Source: Acorus gramineus (taxonomy: Eukaryota; Streptophyta; Magnoliopsida; Acorales; Acoraceae). Taken from it: a DNA stretch of 64,000 nucleotides. Shown in pieces: positions 32,395 to 43,820 of this stretch (the first letter of the stretch is position 1; every line of letters starts with the position of its first letter). Below the pieces are notes generated by a model. The model had not been told where the DNA came from. It saw only the letters and a program-made list of their open reading frames with translations, and ran no database searches. Position numbers and translations under genes: made by a program. The stretch is taken from contig CM060857.1 in NCBI GenBank assembly GCA_030737835.1, positions 8,769,360 to 8,833,359 on the forward strand, written 5' to 3'.

Positions 32395-35300
32395 TGTTAT
32401 ATTTGTGTCACTTTTAACCTGCTGGTAACCGTTGGAGCGTTCTGGCAGTTTTTCAATTTTTTTTCGGTTTTCGATCGGAACCGCTAATTTTTGGACTGTT
32501 AGCTATCGTCCTGAGTTAGAGGACTCCGATTGGAAATATAACTGCATATTTGGTGTCCTGGTGCCATTTTAAGCCTCTCACAAAAATTTCATCGAATTCC
32601 GGTAACGTTTCTGAAATTTCAGTTTGGGGCGTATCCGGGTATTTTAAGTCACTTACTATATAAGGGGTGATCTAAAAATGGTTGACTACTATTCATCATC
32701 CCTACCATTTGGATTTTCTCTCTCCCCTCTCTCCTTTTCTCACTTTTGAGCCCCCTAGACCCCTCAAACCTAAAAACCTAAAGCATAGGAAGTGTAGATC
32801 GGGTCCCGATCTACACCCCGGTGCTTTCAAATCCCGATTCCGGCGAGATTAGCCCCTCCATCCCCCCTCTCTTCTCCTCTGTTTTGGACCATTTCGAGGG
32901 CCAAGATAGATCCGGGCGGTGGAAGCCTTTTGGGAGTGGTTTCGGTGCGCGGAGAGCAACCGGACTTCCCTTCTTCCCCTCGGTAAGCCCTCTTTCCCCT
33001 CTTTTATTGCATAGATGCTTGTTAGGAGGTCGGATTTGGGGTTGGGAGGCGGTGGGCCGCGGTGGGTGGCCGTCGGAGGGCTGTGGTGGTGGTCGGAGGC
33101 CTTGGGGTGGTCGGTGTTGGTGGTAGAGGAGCTCGGGTAGGGAGCTAGGCTGTCCGGGCAGGGTGTTGGGCAGCCCCGGGAGGTTTGGCAGCAGGCGCAG
33201 CAAGTGGGCGCACCAGGTGGCCGGGCGCGCGGGTGCGTGCGCGCAGGCGTGCGCGCGACGTGCGCTCGGGTGGTGCTGCAGGCGTGTTGGGCGTGCAGGG
33301 TAGACTGGCAGGGCCAGCTTGGGTAGGATGGCTGAGCTGTGCGCGCGGGCAGGCCGGGCTGGCAGGCTGGGCGCGCAGGCGAGCAGGGCAGGAGGTGCTC
33401 GGGCATCAGGCGAGCAGTGCCGGGCGTACAGGCGAACGGTGCTCGGGCCATTCGGCGACGCGTGCAGGCAGGCAACGCGGGCAGCAGCGTGGGCATGCTG
33501 GCAGGCGCGCTGGGCCCGTGCTGCCAGGCGCGCTGGGCGCGTGCTGCGCTTGCGTGCGCGTGGGCGCTGGGTGAGGGTCCCGGGTACTGGGCGCTGAGCG
33601 CTGGGAGCTGGTCGCGGATACCGGGTGTGCTGGGCGAGGGTGCTGAGCACTGGGCGCAGGGGCGCTGGGCGCTGGGTACCGCAGTGGTGGATGCGCGCGG
33701 GGCACTGGGTTGAGGCGCAGTCGTGCGCGCGGTGAGGAGGGTAGAGCGAGGTGGTGCGCGCGGGGTGCGCGCAGAGCGAGGTGGTGCGCGCAAGGTGCGC
33801 GCGGGGCGAGGTGGTGCGCGCGGGGTGCGTGCGGGGCGAGACGCTGCGCGCGGGGCGTGCGGGGTGCTCGCGGGCCAGCGCAAGGCATGCGGGGTGTGCG
33901 CGGGCGGCTGCGCTGGGGCGCAGTGGGCGCGCGGTGCACCCGGGAGGCTAGGCGGCTTGTCCAGGCGGCGGGCAGGGGCCCGGCGGTGCGCTTGGGAGCG
34001 CGGGCGGTGGCGCGGCGGCGCATCCGGGGGCGGGTGGTTGCCGGCCGTGCGGGTGGTTGCCGGAGTGCTCGGGCTAGCGTGCGTGCGGGTCGTATGCACG
34101 TTTGCCCGAGTGTTGGGTGTTTAGTTGTAGGTTTTGTATGTTTGTGTGTATTTTTGTAGTATTTATGTATTGTTCTCACCTTATTGAATGTCTGTCTTGC
34201 AGATCTAGACGGACGGTCGCGCGACGACCCAGATACCGGTGAGTGGGACAATCCAACCCAGTAGAGAGGCGTCATACGCATTTGGGCGTATACCGACCTC
34301 TCCTGGGGCACCATGGATGTATATTAACCGGCAGTAATATGTAATCCATGCTTGCATGATTTAAATGTAGAATGCATGCTACCCTAGTCTTTGTATGTTA
34401 GGGACTTGCACCCATAGGATAGGTGTAAGAGCCATGCACCATGCCCCTGTTTTCATGCTAGGAAGCCTCGGCCTATGCATGCGTCCTACTAGTTTATTTA
34501 TTAAATTAAAATGCTAGTGTATGTTAAATCGCATGCCTTAGATAATATTATAGGGAGGAGCCTTGCGAGGTCAACATTGAGACCCGGGTTAGGGTGCTCC
34601 GTGTTCCTTGTTTGGTTGTTGGGATGTCCTGTATCGGGACCTCATGCTGCCCTCCCAAGGTTTCTAGTCCCAGTAATATTATAAGTAATGTTATATAACT
34701 GGTATGATTATTAGCATATTTAGTGAATATTATAGGGGAGGGGCCTTGCGAGGACAGCGGTGAGACCCGGGTTAGGGTACTCCGTGTTCCTTGTTTGGTT
34801 GTCGGGGTATCCTATATCGGGAATTCACGCCGCCCTCCCGAGTTCCTTCCCCCAATGATATTACAACCTTGCTTTATTGTACGTGTTCCCCGCATCTTGG
34901 TTATGCGCCCTGGAGGAACTCTGAAGAGTTCATGACATTAGAGTTGTAGAGATGTGTTGTCGGCGGATCCGAGTGGATCATATGCGTATGGATAGGCTGT
35001 TCTGTTTCCCTTCGTTGGATCCGTGTAGAGACTGCCCCAGCGTGATAAGGTCGTCCCTTTCGAGGGCTCCCATCAGTAGGCGCCTCCCGATATTTGTGAT
35101 GGACTGCGCTGAAGTTATGGGTGAAGGCCAGCGGCCTACGGAGTGGAGGAGAGACTATCGGTGGACCAAGGGTGACCAACAGCCTAGTCAGTCCCAAAAT
35201 CCTATGTCACCCGTGGTAGGGTGAGGGTGAGGGTGTAGTGGGTTGGCGATGAGCGACCTGCTGGATTTGTCTATGGGTGATTATCAGTCCCAATAGCCTA

Positions 35301-35889
35301 TGTCACCCATTGATGGGTGAGGGTGAGGGTGTGGTGGTTCGGCGAAGTACGAACCACTGGATTATGTTGTTATGCCACTTAGAGGATGGATAAATAATGG
35401 AATTGTGGTAAATATTGTCTGTGATGCATGGGTTGTGCTGTTCACTGAGCGTGTGGCTCACCCCTCGCATACGTTTTTCCCCAGTGGTCACTAAGCCTGA
35501 GCTAGAGTCGGAGCAGCAGTTGGAGCTTTTCCGAGGGATTCCTTCAGTAGCGGAGCAGCGCCACGTCCCGCGAGTGCCAGAGGTTATCAGCATCCCTTCT
35601 TGACTGTTTGTATTGTGTTATCGTGCTTGGCACGCGTCTGTATATATTCAGTCGTATTGGTGTATATTGGCTCTCACAGGACAGATGATTGAGTATCGAG
35701 TCTGTAGTATGTTTATTTACAGATTCAGTCTTTTGCTTCCGCATTTGGTGTATATATCATGTCAGCCCCTTTGTTGCCTGTGTGTCATTCTGGTTGTTTG
35801 TGTATGATATATTATTGACCTCTTGTGTAGATTCTGATATTTTATATACACTTGCTGCGTCCCGGGGACGGCCGCCTTGGGGCGTGACA
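32395..35889 (+). repeat. 3' LTR of element B (3.50 kb)
   Basis: TGTTATATTTG to GGGGCGTGACA, collinear with the 5' LTR throughout, including TATATAAGG (32657-32665), the intron-like segment (32983-34202), the doubled 105-bp module (about 34561 and 34743) and the 'GGGTGAGGGTGAGGGTG' repeats. Followed by TSD CTGAA. Confidence 0.9.
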
Positions 35890-36278
35890 CTGAAGGAGGA
35901 GCTCCCTGAGCGACTGCACCAGTAGCGGAGTAGCGCTACGTCCCGCGAGTTTCTGAGGCCTTCAGCATCCTTCCTTTTTATTGTATGTATATATTTCTGT
36001 GCTTGGGCACCCAGTTTGGAGTGTATTTGGATGTATGTGTGTATATTGGCTCTCACAGGACATTGGATTTGTATCGAGTCTGTAGTATATTTTTGGATTA
36101 CAGACTCAGTCTTTTAGCTTCCGCATCTGTGTATATATTATGTCAGCCTTGCTTTCATCTGTGTTGTTGTCGTTTTAGTTGTTGTTAGAGTGATTTATTG
36201 ATTCCCTGTTTAGACTGCTAATATCTTGTATACACTTGCTGCGACCCGGGGACGGCCGCCCTGGGGCATGACAGCTTG

Positions 36279-38620
36279 AGCCTTCTCAACTGAGGCACTT
36301 CGGGTTCATCAACATGTGACGCCTCCACATGTTCTTGTTTCCTCTTATTATATTCCGGTGAACCTGCAGTCTCTTCGTCTTCTTGCACATCAACATTTTG
36401 TGGCGAAGGAGAAAGCATAATAGGTGTGTGAATCAAATTTGGGATGACATGTGCATTTGGTGGCTCTTCGTTTTCAAAATCATTGAGTTTTTGCTTTTCA
36501 AATGACCACATTATCCCTATTCCATATAATCTTTTTATTTTTAGGATCCCACAATTTATGCCTAAATTCATCATTTCCATACCCCACAAAGATGCATAGA
36601 ATGACTTTGTCATCAAGTTTTGTCCTTTGCTCCTTAAGCATATCCACAAAAGAATTGCATCCAAAACCCGCAAATGGGAGTAGGAGACATCCTTTGCAGT
36701 CCAAACTCATTCAAAGGAACAAAGGGGGATAAATTTATCAAGTAGCGTGTGGTACGCACAACTTCTTCCCAAAATATTTTAGGCAAATTTACCAAGGAAA
36801 GCATACTTCTAATCCTTTCCACAATTGTGCGGTTCATCTTTTTAACAACCCCATTGTGTTGGAGTGTGTGTGGTACAGACCTTTGGTGTCGTATGCCTTG
36901 TTTAGAACAATATTCTTTATATTTCTTTGAAGTATACTCACCACCATTATCTGTGTGAATACACTTCAAGAGCTTTCTAGTTTCTCTTTCAACTTTGGCA
37001 TGAAAGTCTTGAAAGACTTCAAAGATCTGATCTTTGAATTTTTTGCATACACACCCACACCTTTCTAGATGCATCATCTATGAAGGTCATGAAGTAAGAG
37101 GCACTACAAAGAGTTTTCACATTAATAGGTCCACACACATCGGAATAAACCAAGTCTAGTATTCCGGTTTTCTTTTTGTTAGCATTCTTAACAAAAGCTA
37201 CTCAATGTTATTTTCCAATCAAACAGTGATCACAATGGGATAAAGTTGTACCTTGCATGCATGGATGAAAGTAGCTGTCACTTTGCCAAAACCTGTAGTC
37301 CTTTCTCGCTCATGTGGCCAAGACGCTTGTGTCATAAATCCATAGAGGTGCCCTCCACTGTGTTGATTCCACCATTCTCCAAGTGTAACTAGGTTTTATA
37401 GAGAGTGCAACACTTTTTCCCTTTTGCCAACACGAGTACCCCTTTCTTAAGTTTCCAACATCCTTTACCAAAGCTTCTTGTACACCCTTCTTCATCAAGC
37501 TTGCCATGGAGAGAATATTAAGACAGAGATCGGGCACAAATCTGACATTGTTTAGAACCACCTTTGTTCCAAGGTTATTAGGAACAAAAATATCTCTAAT
37601 GCCAAGAATTTGAGAAGAATTTTTGTTGCCCATTTTTACTATACTAAGGTTATCTTCATGAAGCAAAGTGAAGTAGTCCTTCTAAGAAGTAGCATGGTAA
37701 GAGGCGCCAGAATCAATCACCCATTCAAAATCTTGGCATGTGAAACATTCTTCTTCGCATGCCGAGAAAAGAACAATCTCATTGTCTGCAGCGACAGCTG
37801 TACTATCCTTGTTCTCCGTCTTTCCAATGGGCCTTCCTTGTTTGTTCTCTCACTTGAGCTTGCATATTCACACTTCATGTGTCCACTCTTGCCATAGTGA
37901 TAACATGTAAGCTATTTACTGACCTTCGACCTTCCTTTTGACTTGTCATGATGGCGAGGTTGTCGAGTTTTGTTCCTCCCCCTATGCTCGGTGACAAGAG
38001 CATGAGGATGGGAAGAGTCGGAAGAGTTTCTCTAGATTTCTTCATTCAAGAGGCTGCTTGTGACTTGGCTCATGGACACAACTCCATCAGGTGCGGAGTT
38101 ACTAAGTGACACAACCAAAGTCTCCCAACTATATAGAACGAGATAAGCAAAAGGAGTGCTTGAAGTTCATCGTCTAACACCATCTTCATGGGTGAAAGCT
38201 GATTTATAATGCTTTGAACTTCATTAAAATGCTCGGATATAGAGTTATCTTCCTTGAACTTGAGATTGACAAGCTTCATAATCAAGAAAGCTTTGTTGTT
38301 GGCAGTTTTCCTCTCGTAGGGATTTTCAAGTTTTTTCCATAAACTTTTTGCCAAAGTCTCAAATAACACATGATGAAACACGGAGTGGTCCACCCACTGT
38401 CGAATGGTGTTGATGGCCTTCTGATCGAGCATATTTCACTCCTCCGACGTCATGGTTGCCAACTTGGTAGATTCACACCTTTACCAGTGCATAGAGATCC
38501 TTTCAATAGAGAAGATCCTCCATCTTCTACTTCCATATCATCCAATTCTCTCCGTTTAGACTAGTCATCGAACACTGCTGGTGGAAGTCTCCATCTCAAC
38601 CCAAGAAGTCTAGCAATCTT
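36279..38620 (-). pseudogene. host copia gag-protease-integrase relic
   Basis: Minus-strand pieces in copia order. The gag (38432-38070) has HHVLFETLAKSLWKKLENPY, KLVNLKFKEDNSISEHFNEV and a QLSPMKMVLDDE-like text, the UBN2-type core. Gag-pre-integrase text (37666-37310) has NNVRFVPDLCLNILSMASLM. The integrase (37077-36634) has KLLKCIHTDNGGEYTSKKY with a catalytic Asp, then LQHNGVVKKMNRTIVERIR, where the usual catalytic Glu of the 'GVAERMNRT' block reads Lys. The C-terminal block FGCNSF.. and FVGYGNDEFRHKLWDPKNKK follows (36710-36498), then a linker. Stops separate the pieces. Confidence 0.85.
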
Positions 38621-38632
38621 GCTCTGATACCA
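38621..38632 (-). other. primer-binding site of host copia
   Basis: TGGTATCAGAGC on the minus strand, 5 bp (ATAAG) downstream of the 5' LTR; complementary to initiator Met-tRNA. Confidence 0.9.
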
Positions 38633-38637
38633 CTTAT

Positions 38638-39136
38638 TGAGAAAATATGTGTTGAGGAAAAGATACGCAACAAAGAAGAACAAGAGAACACACAATTTAA
38701 TGTGGAAAACCCTTTCAAGATGAAAGGAAAAAAACTACAGACAAAACTCCAAAAACTTCCACTATAGAAATGAGATTACAATGTCTCTCTAAAACTTACT
38801 AGAGGAAAACTCTTAAGAGAAAATTCTTGAAAGAACACATCACTGACAACTAGGAACTCTCTCTCTACTTTCTTCTTCTCTTCTCTTGGATTGGATTTTC
38901 ACTCTCATCTCTCTCTTTTATATAGAGAGGATATGCCACTTAGTATTCAACAAACATAATAGAACACCTCTTCTTATGCATTAAGAAAGCACAAGGCTCT
39001 TCCATCTACCTAGAAATAGGAGACCACCAATAAGTTCATACATGATTCTAGAATAAACCATATGTTCCCAAGGCATTGAATATATGCACCAAGTACCAAA
39101 GCCACATTCTCATGGGATGGACCCCCATTCCCAACA
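38638..39136 (-). repeat. 5' LTR of host copia (499 bp)
   Basis: Minus strand TGTTGGGAATGGGGGTCC to TTTTCTCA. A CTATATAAAAGAG TATA box lies at about 38919-38931. Its start matches the 3' LTR stub at 1851-1834. The next bases outward (GCCTT at 39137-39141) would be the TSD, but its partner is off the window. Confidence 0.85.
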
Positions 39137-39477
39137 GCCTTTCCTTCTTTTTCTTACATGGACAAACACACCATTATGATCACCTATTAATCAACGACAT
39201 GTCACTCATCCTTTGGTTGCCCAAATAAAATGTGTAATACATGATCCAACTCAAGATCATTTATAGAATTGGGGGAAATCTAAATAGAAAATTTGGCATA
39301 AGCTTGTAAAAAAACCGATTACATTTTTTATTAGAAACAAAGTTCAATGAATAAGTCAACATAACATGATTATACATATAATATTATCACAAAATTATAT
39401 TAAATGTTACGCATCTTTTTTTGTATATATATATGTTTGTAATTTGTAAAATATATTAAAGTTAAATAGAGTATACA
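39137..39477. other. intergenic AT-rich sequence
   Basis: Between the host copia and the minus solo LTR. Nothing recognised. Confidence 0.6.
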
Positions 39478-42400
39478 TGTCACGCCCCAGGGCGGCCGTC
39501 CCCGGGACGCGGCAAGTGTATATATATGATATCAGTAACAAGAGTTCAATAATATACCACAAACAACAACTAAAATGACAACACAGATAAAAGCAGGGCT
39601 GACATAATATATACACCAAATGCGGAAGCTAAAAGACTGAGTCTGTAGTCAAAACATACTACAGACTCGATACATAATCATAAGTCCTGTGAGAGCCAAC
39701 ATGTCCATATATATACACAAATAAAATCCATACATAATCCAACTAGGTGCCCAAGCACAGAATATATACATACAACTGAAAGAAGGGTGCTGATGGCCTC
39801 AAAACTCGTGGGACGCGGCGCTACCCTCTACTGGTGTAGTCGCTCGGGAAGCTCCTCCCTCAGAGATCACTGAAAAAGACAATATGCGAGGGGTGAGCCA
39901 CACGCTCAGTGAATAGCACAACCCATGCATACAGTTCATATTAACCACATTTAAGCAATTCATAAGCCACAAGTGGCATAATATCACAATCCGGGGGTTC
40001 GTTACATCGCCGAACCCCATACCCTCACCCTCACCCTCCACAGGTGACCTAGGATGTTGGGACTTAGCGGGTTGATAATCATCCATACATAATCCTGTGG
40101 GTCGTCGCATCGCCGGCCCACCATACCCTCACCCTCACCTCTCAACAGGTGACCTAGGCTCTTGGGACTGACTAGGCTGTTGGTTACCCTTGGTCCACCG
40201 ATAGTCTCTCCTCACTCCGTGGTTGTTTGGCCACTCCCATGTTCAGCACAGTCCTTCACCAAATCAGGAGGCGCCTACTAGTGGGAGCCCCTGCACGGGA
40301 CAACCTGTCTAACGCCGAGGTAGTCTCTACACGGATCCGATGAGGGGAACAAAACAGCCTATCCATCGCATATGATCCACTCGGATCCGCTGACAGCACA
40401 TCTCTACGACTCTAATGTCTCGAATTCCTCAGAATTCCACCAGCGCGCATAACCAAGATGCGGGGAAATAAATAAGACCAATATGGGGAAAAGAGACCTT
40501 GGGAGGGTAACCTGAGGTCCCGATGTAGGACATCCGACAACCAAACGAGGAACACGGAGTACCCTAACCCGGGTCTCAATGTTAACCTCGCAAGGCTCCC
40601 TTTTATTCCCTAAGCATGCTATCTATTATTACAGTTTGCATTTAATTAAATAAATCAAACTAATAGGACGCATGCACAGGTCGGGCTTTCCTAGCATGAT
40701 AGCGAGGAGGCAGGATGCATGGCTCATGCACAATCCTAAGGGTGCAAGTCCCTATCACACAATCTAGGGTGGCATGCAATTCTACACACACATCATGCTT
40801 ACATAGATTATAATTGCAATAATTAATACAAACTATACGCCCCAGGGGAGATCGGTACACGCCCAAAGCATGTAACGCCTCCCAAACTGGGTTGGGTTGT
40901 CCCACTCACCGGAAATCGGGTCGACGCGCGACCGTCCGTCGAGATCTGCAAGACAGGGTATTAACTGGGTAAGTATAATCCACAATGACCCCAAATTACA
41001 CAAAACACACAATTAAATACCCAAAATCCCAAATCAAAACACCCAACACCCCCGGCAACCACCCGCACGGCCACCCGGCCGCCCGGGTGCACTGCCGCGC
41101 TTCAACCCGCGCACCCCGCGCACCGCCGGCCCCTGCCCGCCGCCTGGACACGCCGCCGCACCACCCCCGGGGGCTCCGCGCGTCCACTGCGCTCAGCCGC
41201 AGTAGCCCGCGCGCCCCGAACACCTCGTGCCGCCCCGCGAGCACTCCGCACGGCCCCCGCGCGCAGCACCTCGCCCCGCGCCCACCTCCGCCGCCTTGCC
41301 GCGCCCTCCGCGCTCCACTGCCGCCTCGCCGCGCCTCGCGCGCACCACGACCGTCTCACCGCGCCCTCCGCGCGCACTCCGCACACCCGCGCGCACTGCC
41401 CTCGGCCACCACCTCGCGCACGCCTAGCACCGCCAACCCGTGCGCATTGCCACTCGACCAGTCCCTCGCGCTGGACCCGCGCGACCAGCTCCTCGCGCGC
41501 AGCTCGCCATCAGCCCCTCGCGCACAGTTGCACGAACAGACCCGCGCACAGCCGCCCGATCAGCTCCCCGCACCAGACCCGCGCGCACTCGCGCCCAGAA
41601 GACCCAGCACGCATGCCGCGCGCATCGCCACGCTCGCCCTGCACGCTCGCGCACAGCACGCCTTGCACGCACGCGCACAGCACGCCTTGCACGCACGCGC
41701 ACGCTGGCCCCCAGCTCGCCCCGAGCGCACGCCCGCCCGCACACCAGTGCGTGCCCAGCCTGCTGCGCCACCAGCGCTGCTGCCGCTGCTGCCTGCTGCT
41801 GCCTGCTGCCCGAACAGCAGCCCCCAGCCTGCCGAGCGCCTCCACCGCCCCTCCCACGACCGCCGACCACCTCCGACCACCCTCCGACGACCCCCACTGC
41901 CGCCGACCACCTCCCAAACACAAACCCCCCCCCCCCCCTAGCAATCATCTAAACAAGAAAAAAAGAGGGAAAGAAGCTTACCAAGGGGGAGGAAGAGGTG
42001 ACCGGGTGCTCTCCGCGCACCGAAACCCTTCTCAACGGCCCTCTCACGCCCCGATCTACCTTGGCCTTCGAAACGGGCCAAATCAGAGGACAAAGAGGGG
42101 AGGTCGGGGAGGCTAGGATCGCCGGAAACGGGATTTGAAGACACCGGTGTGTAGATCGGGACCCGATCTACACTTCCCGTGCTTTAGGTTTTTAGGTTTG
42201 AGGGGTCTAGGGGGCTTGAAAGTGAGAAAAAGAGAGAGGGGAGAGAGAAAATGCAAGTCGGGAAGATGATGAATAGTACCTCGGGATTTTAGATCCCACT
42301 TATTTATAGTGCGCGACTTAAAAATCCGTATACGCCCCGGAACTGCGAAATTTTTGGAAACGATGCCGGAATTCGATGAAATTTTCATGAGTGGCTTAAA

Positions 42401-42572
42401 ACGGCACCAGGACACATAATATGCAGTTAGATTTTCAATCGGAGTCCTCTAACTCGGACAATAGCTAACAGTCCAAAATTATGCGGTTCCGATCGAAAAA
42501 CACAAAAATTTTAAAACTGCTAAAAATGCTCCAATGGTTGCCAATAGGCCAAAAAGTGACACATATATAACA
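39478..42572 (-). mobile_element. gypsy solo LTR, same family as A/B, minus strand
   Basis: Minus strand TGTTATATATGTGTCAC (42572) to GGGGCGTGACA (39478), 3095 bp, with the exact TSD ATACA on both sides (39473-39477 and 42573-42577). The TATA word TATAAATAAG is near 42300. It carries the same splice-like pair, the 105-bp module once (about 40497-40602) and CCTCACCC repeats. No second LTR or internal region is adjacent, so it is a solo LTR. Confidence 0.92.
40946..41981 (-). other. intron-like segment of minus solo LTR
   Basis: Minus strand: donor CTTG|GTAAGC at 41981, acceptor TGTCTTGCAG at 40946, then ATCTCGACGGACGGTCGCGC. The interior of 1036 bp is very GC-rich with GCGC alternation. Its filler sequence does not align simply with that of LTR A or B, though composition and borders do. 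Long opposing ORFs across it (for example 40985-41941) are compositional artefacts. Confidence 0.6.
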
Positions 42573-42577
42573 ATACA

Positions 42578-43011
42578 ATAGAAGAGCCAAAATTAAATTA
42601 AATGGTAGAATAAAGTCGCATGTAAAATTAAAGATTAAAATATCATTCTAGGCGTTGTTTTTCAATGAATGAACCATGTGTTTTTTTCATTTTTGTGTAC
42701 GTAAAAAAGCACGTGGAAATTTAAAAAACTATTACATGATCTATCATCATATTTAAGAAAATGTTAGGCCAACCCCAATTGAATTTTGAAAAAATTAGTT
42801 TTAAGTATTTTTTTCATCCCTTATTTTTAGGTCCCGAATTTTTAGCATATGAAAATGTTCTCTCCAAAATGTTTTCATGTTAATAATGTACATGAATGCA
42901 TAAAAATATATAAGTTATGTAACATGTATATATAACAGTGTACAAGAATCTCATAAGATAGTTTAATTTATTTAGTAGTTTTCATATATGCATAATGTAG
43001 AAGTTAAAATA
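42578..43011. other. AT-rich intergenic sequence
   Basis: No coding or element ends recognised. Confidence 0.6.
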
Positions 43012-43735
43012 TGTTACACCTTAGGATCTGTTTAAAAGGTTATACCGCCTCGACCCATAACATGGGCCATAAACACACCACCATCTCAGGTCGGGCAAAT
43101 AAACAGTCTGGTTGAACTCCCGACCTGACCTGGGTGAATGGGGGCATGGCTCCTGTCCGACTTGAATCAAAAGCATGGAGTCCGCATCGGCGAGATATTA
43201 GAAATCCCATGGAATATTCCCTGACATAGTGGCTGTAATAAACTGTCAGAAGGTGGTTACAAGGCACTGATCCGAAGATCCTATGTGTTGACCGATCCAA
43301 GAGCCATGTGAAAGATTCCATCCCCTGATATGCTCACACCTCCACAGTAATAAGCACATCCCCTCCCACTATAAATAGGAGGGTATTCCCTCATCAAAGG
43401 GGGGATATACTTCTTCTTCTTCTCCAAAAATGAAAACCCTAAGACCCAAGCTTGAAATCTCATTTTAATGGAGATTGGGCTTCACCGTCGGAGGTTCTCG
43501 CCAAAAAGGAACTACGCGTGGCTTGATCCCTCAAAAAGGGTACGTAGGCAGCATGATTTATATCAGATTCAGTTTAGACAAACATCCATCAAATCGCTTC
43601 ACCGTCATCACCTCTTCCATTGTTGTCATCTCTTCGTGGATCTATTCAAACCAAGCCCGGACTGTCCTCCAGTCCGGCCCATTCAAGAAGGAGGACATTT
43701 TCACCTCCCACACATAATAATGTACAAGTTTATAT
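43012..43735 (+). repeat. probable LTR remnant of a second gypsy type
   Basis: The stretch has a TATAAATA box at 43370-43377, a leader with TTCTTCTTCTTCTCC, and GCTTGATCCCTCAAAAAGGG followed by TACGTAGGCAG. The last word is common near the 3' end of Tat/Ogre-like and TRIM-type plant LTRs. TGTTACACC at 43012 may be the 5' end. No matching TSD or second end could be fixed, so borders are approximate. Confidence 0.45.
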
Positions 43736-43820
43736 AACAATATATATGGATGGGCAATACAAACATCTCGAAGGCAATTGGTTTAACAACGTACTGAAAA
43801 TACATAAAAATGTACAAATA

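Larger units (their letters stand above)
26081..35889 (+). mobile_element. gypsy element 'B': gag-only, long-LTR retrotransposon
   Basis: A complete 9.8-kb element with TSD CTGAA (26076-26080 and 35890-35894). The 5' LTR is 26081-29568 and the 3' LTR 32395-35889, with a Met-tRNA primer site (29575-29586) and purine tract (32381-32394). The 2.8-kb interior has one long intact gag ORF. Beyond it, only relics of RT thumb and integrase tail remain; protease, RT palm and integrase core are absent. Gag with CCHC knuckle, chromovirus-like RT and integrase-tail text, and TGTTATA...GTGACA ends suggest the Tekay/Del lineage. It fits the published TR-GAG class of non-autonomous LTR elements that keep gag only. 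Confidence 0.9.
23600..36273 (+). mobile_element. gypsy solo LTR 'A', split by element B
   Basis: It starts TGTTATATATGTGTCAC at 23600, ends GGGGCATGACA at 36273 and is flanked by the exact 5-bp TSD GCTTG (23595-23599 and 36274-36278). Removing element B and one CTGAA copy leaves a single LTR of about 2.86 kb (23600-26080 joined to 35895-36273) with no internal region. It is therefore a solo LTR left by recombination between two LTRs. Its order of modules matches the LTRs of element B: TATA near 24013, splice-like donor 24349, GC-rich block, acceptor 24938, the 'CTCCGTGTTCCTTG' module at 25291, the 70-bp repeats and the PBS-proximal end. Confidence 0.9.
1834..39136 (-). mobile_element. minus-strand Ty1/copia host element split by nested insertions
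   Basis: This is the oldest layer of the nest. On the minus strand it reads: 5' LTR (39136-38638), Met-tRNA primer site (38632-38621), gag, protease and integrase relics (about 38600-36279), RT second half and RNase H first half (23599-22831), RNase H second half (2193-1852), then the first 18 bp of the 3' LTR (1851-1834). The two LTR starts match (TGTTGGGAATGGGGGTCC at 39136, TGTTGTGAATGGGGGTCC at 1851), which supports one element. Exact TSDs of the two large inserts (GTA and GCTTG) rejoin the coding pieces. The first half of RT is missing at the rejoined 36279/23599 junction, so an internal deletion came before the gypsy insertion. All frames contain stops. Confidence 0.85.

Noticed and set aside
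32849..34314. Very long overlapping ORFs (416, 302 and 279 aa, minus; 100-150 aa, plus) in the GC-rich LTR block
   Set aside because: All frames are open at once because AT-rich stop codons are rare. The products are Arg/Ala/Pro low-complexity text and the block is an intron-like filler that varies between LTR copies.
40985..42116. ORFs of 318, 174, 170 and 167 aa in the minus solo LTR
   Set aside because: Same compositional artefact on both strands; Pro/Ala/Arg-rich with no domain, and the frames are not conserved in the sister LTRs.
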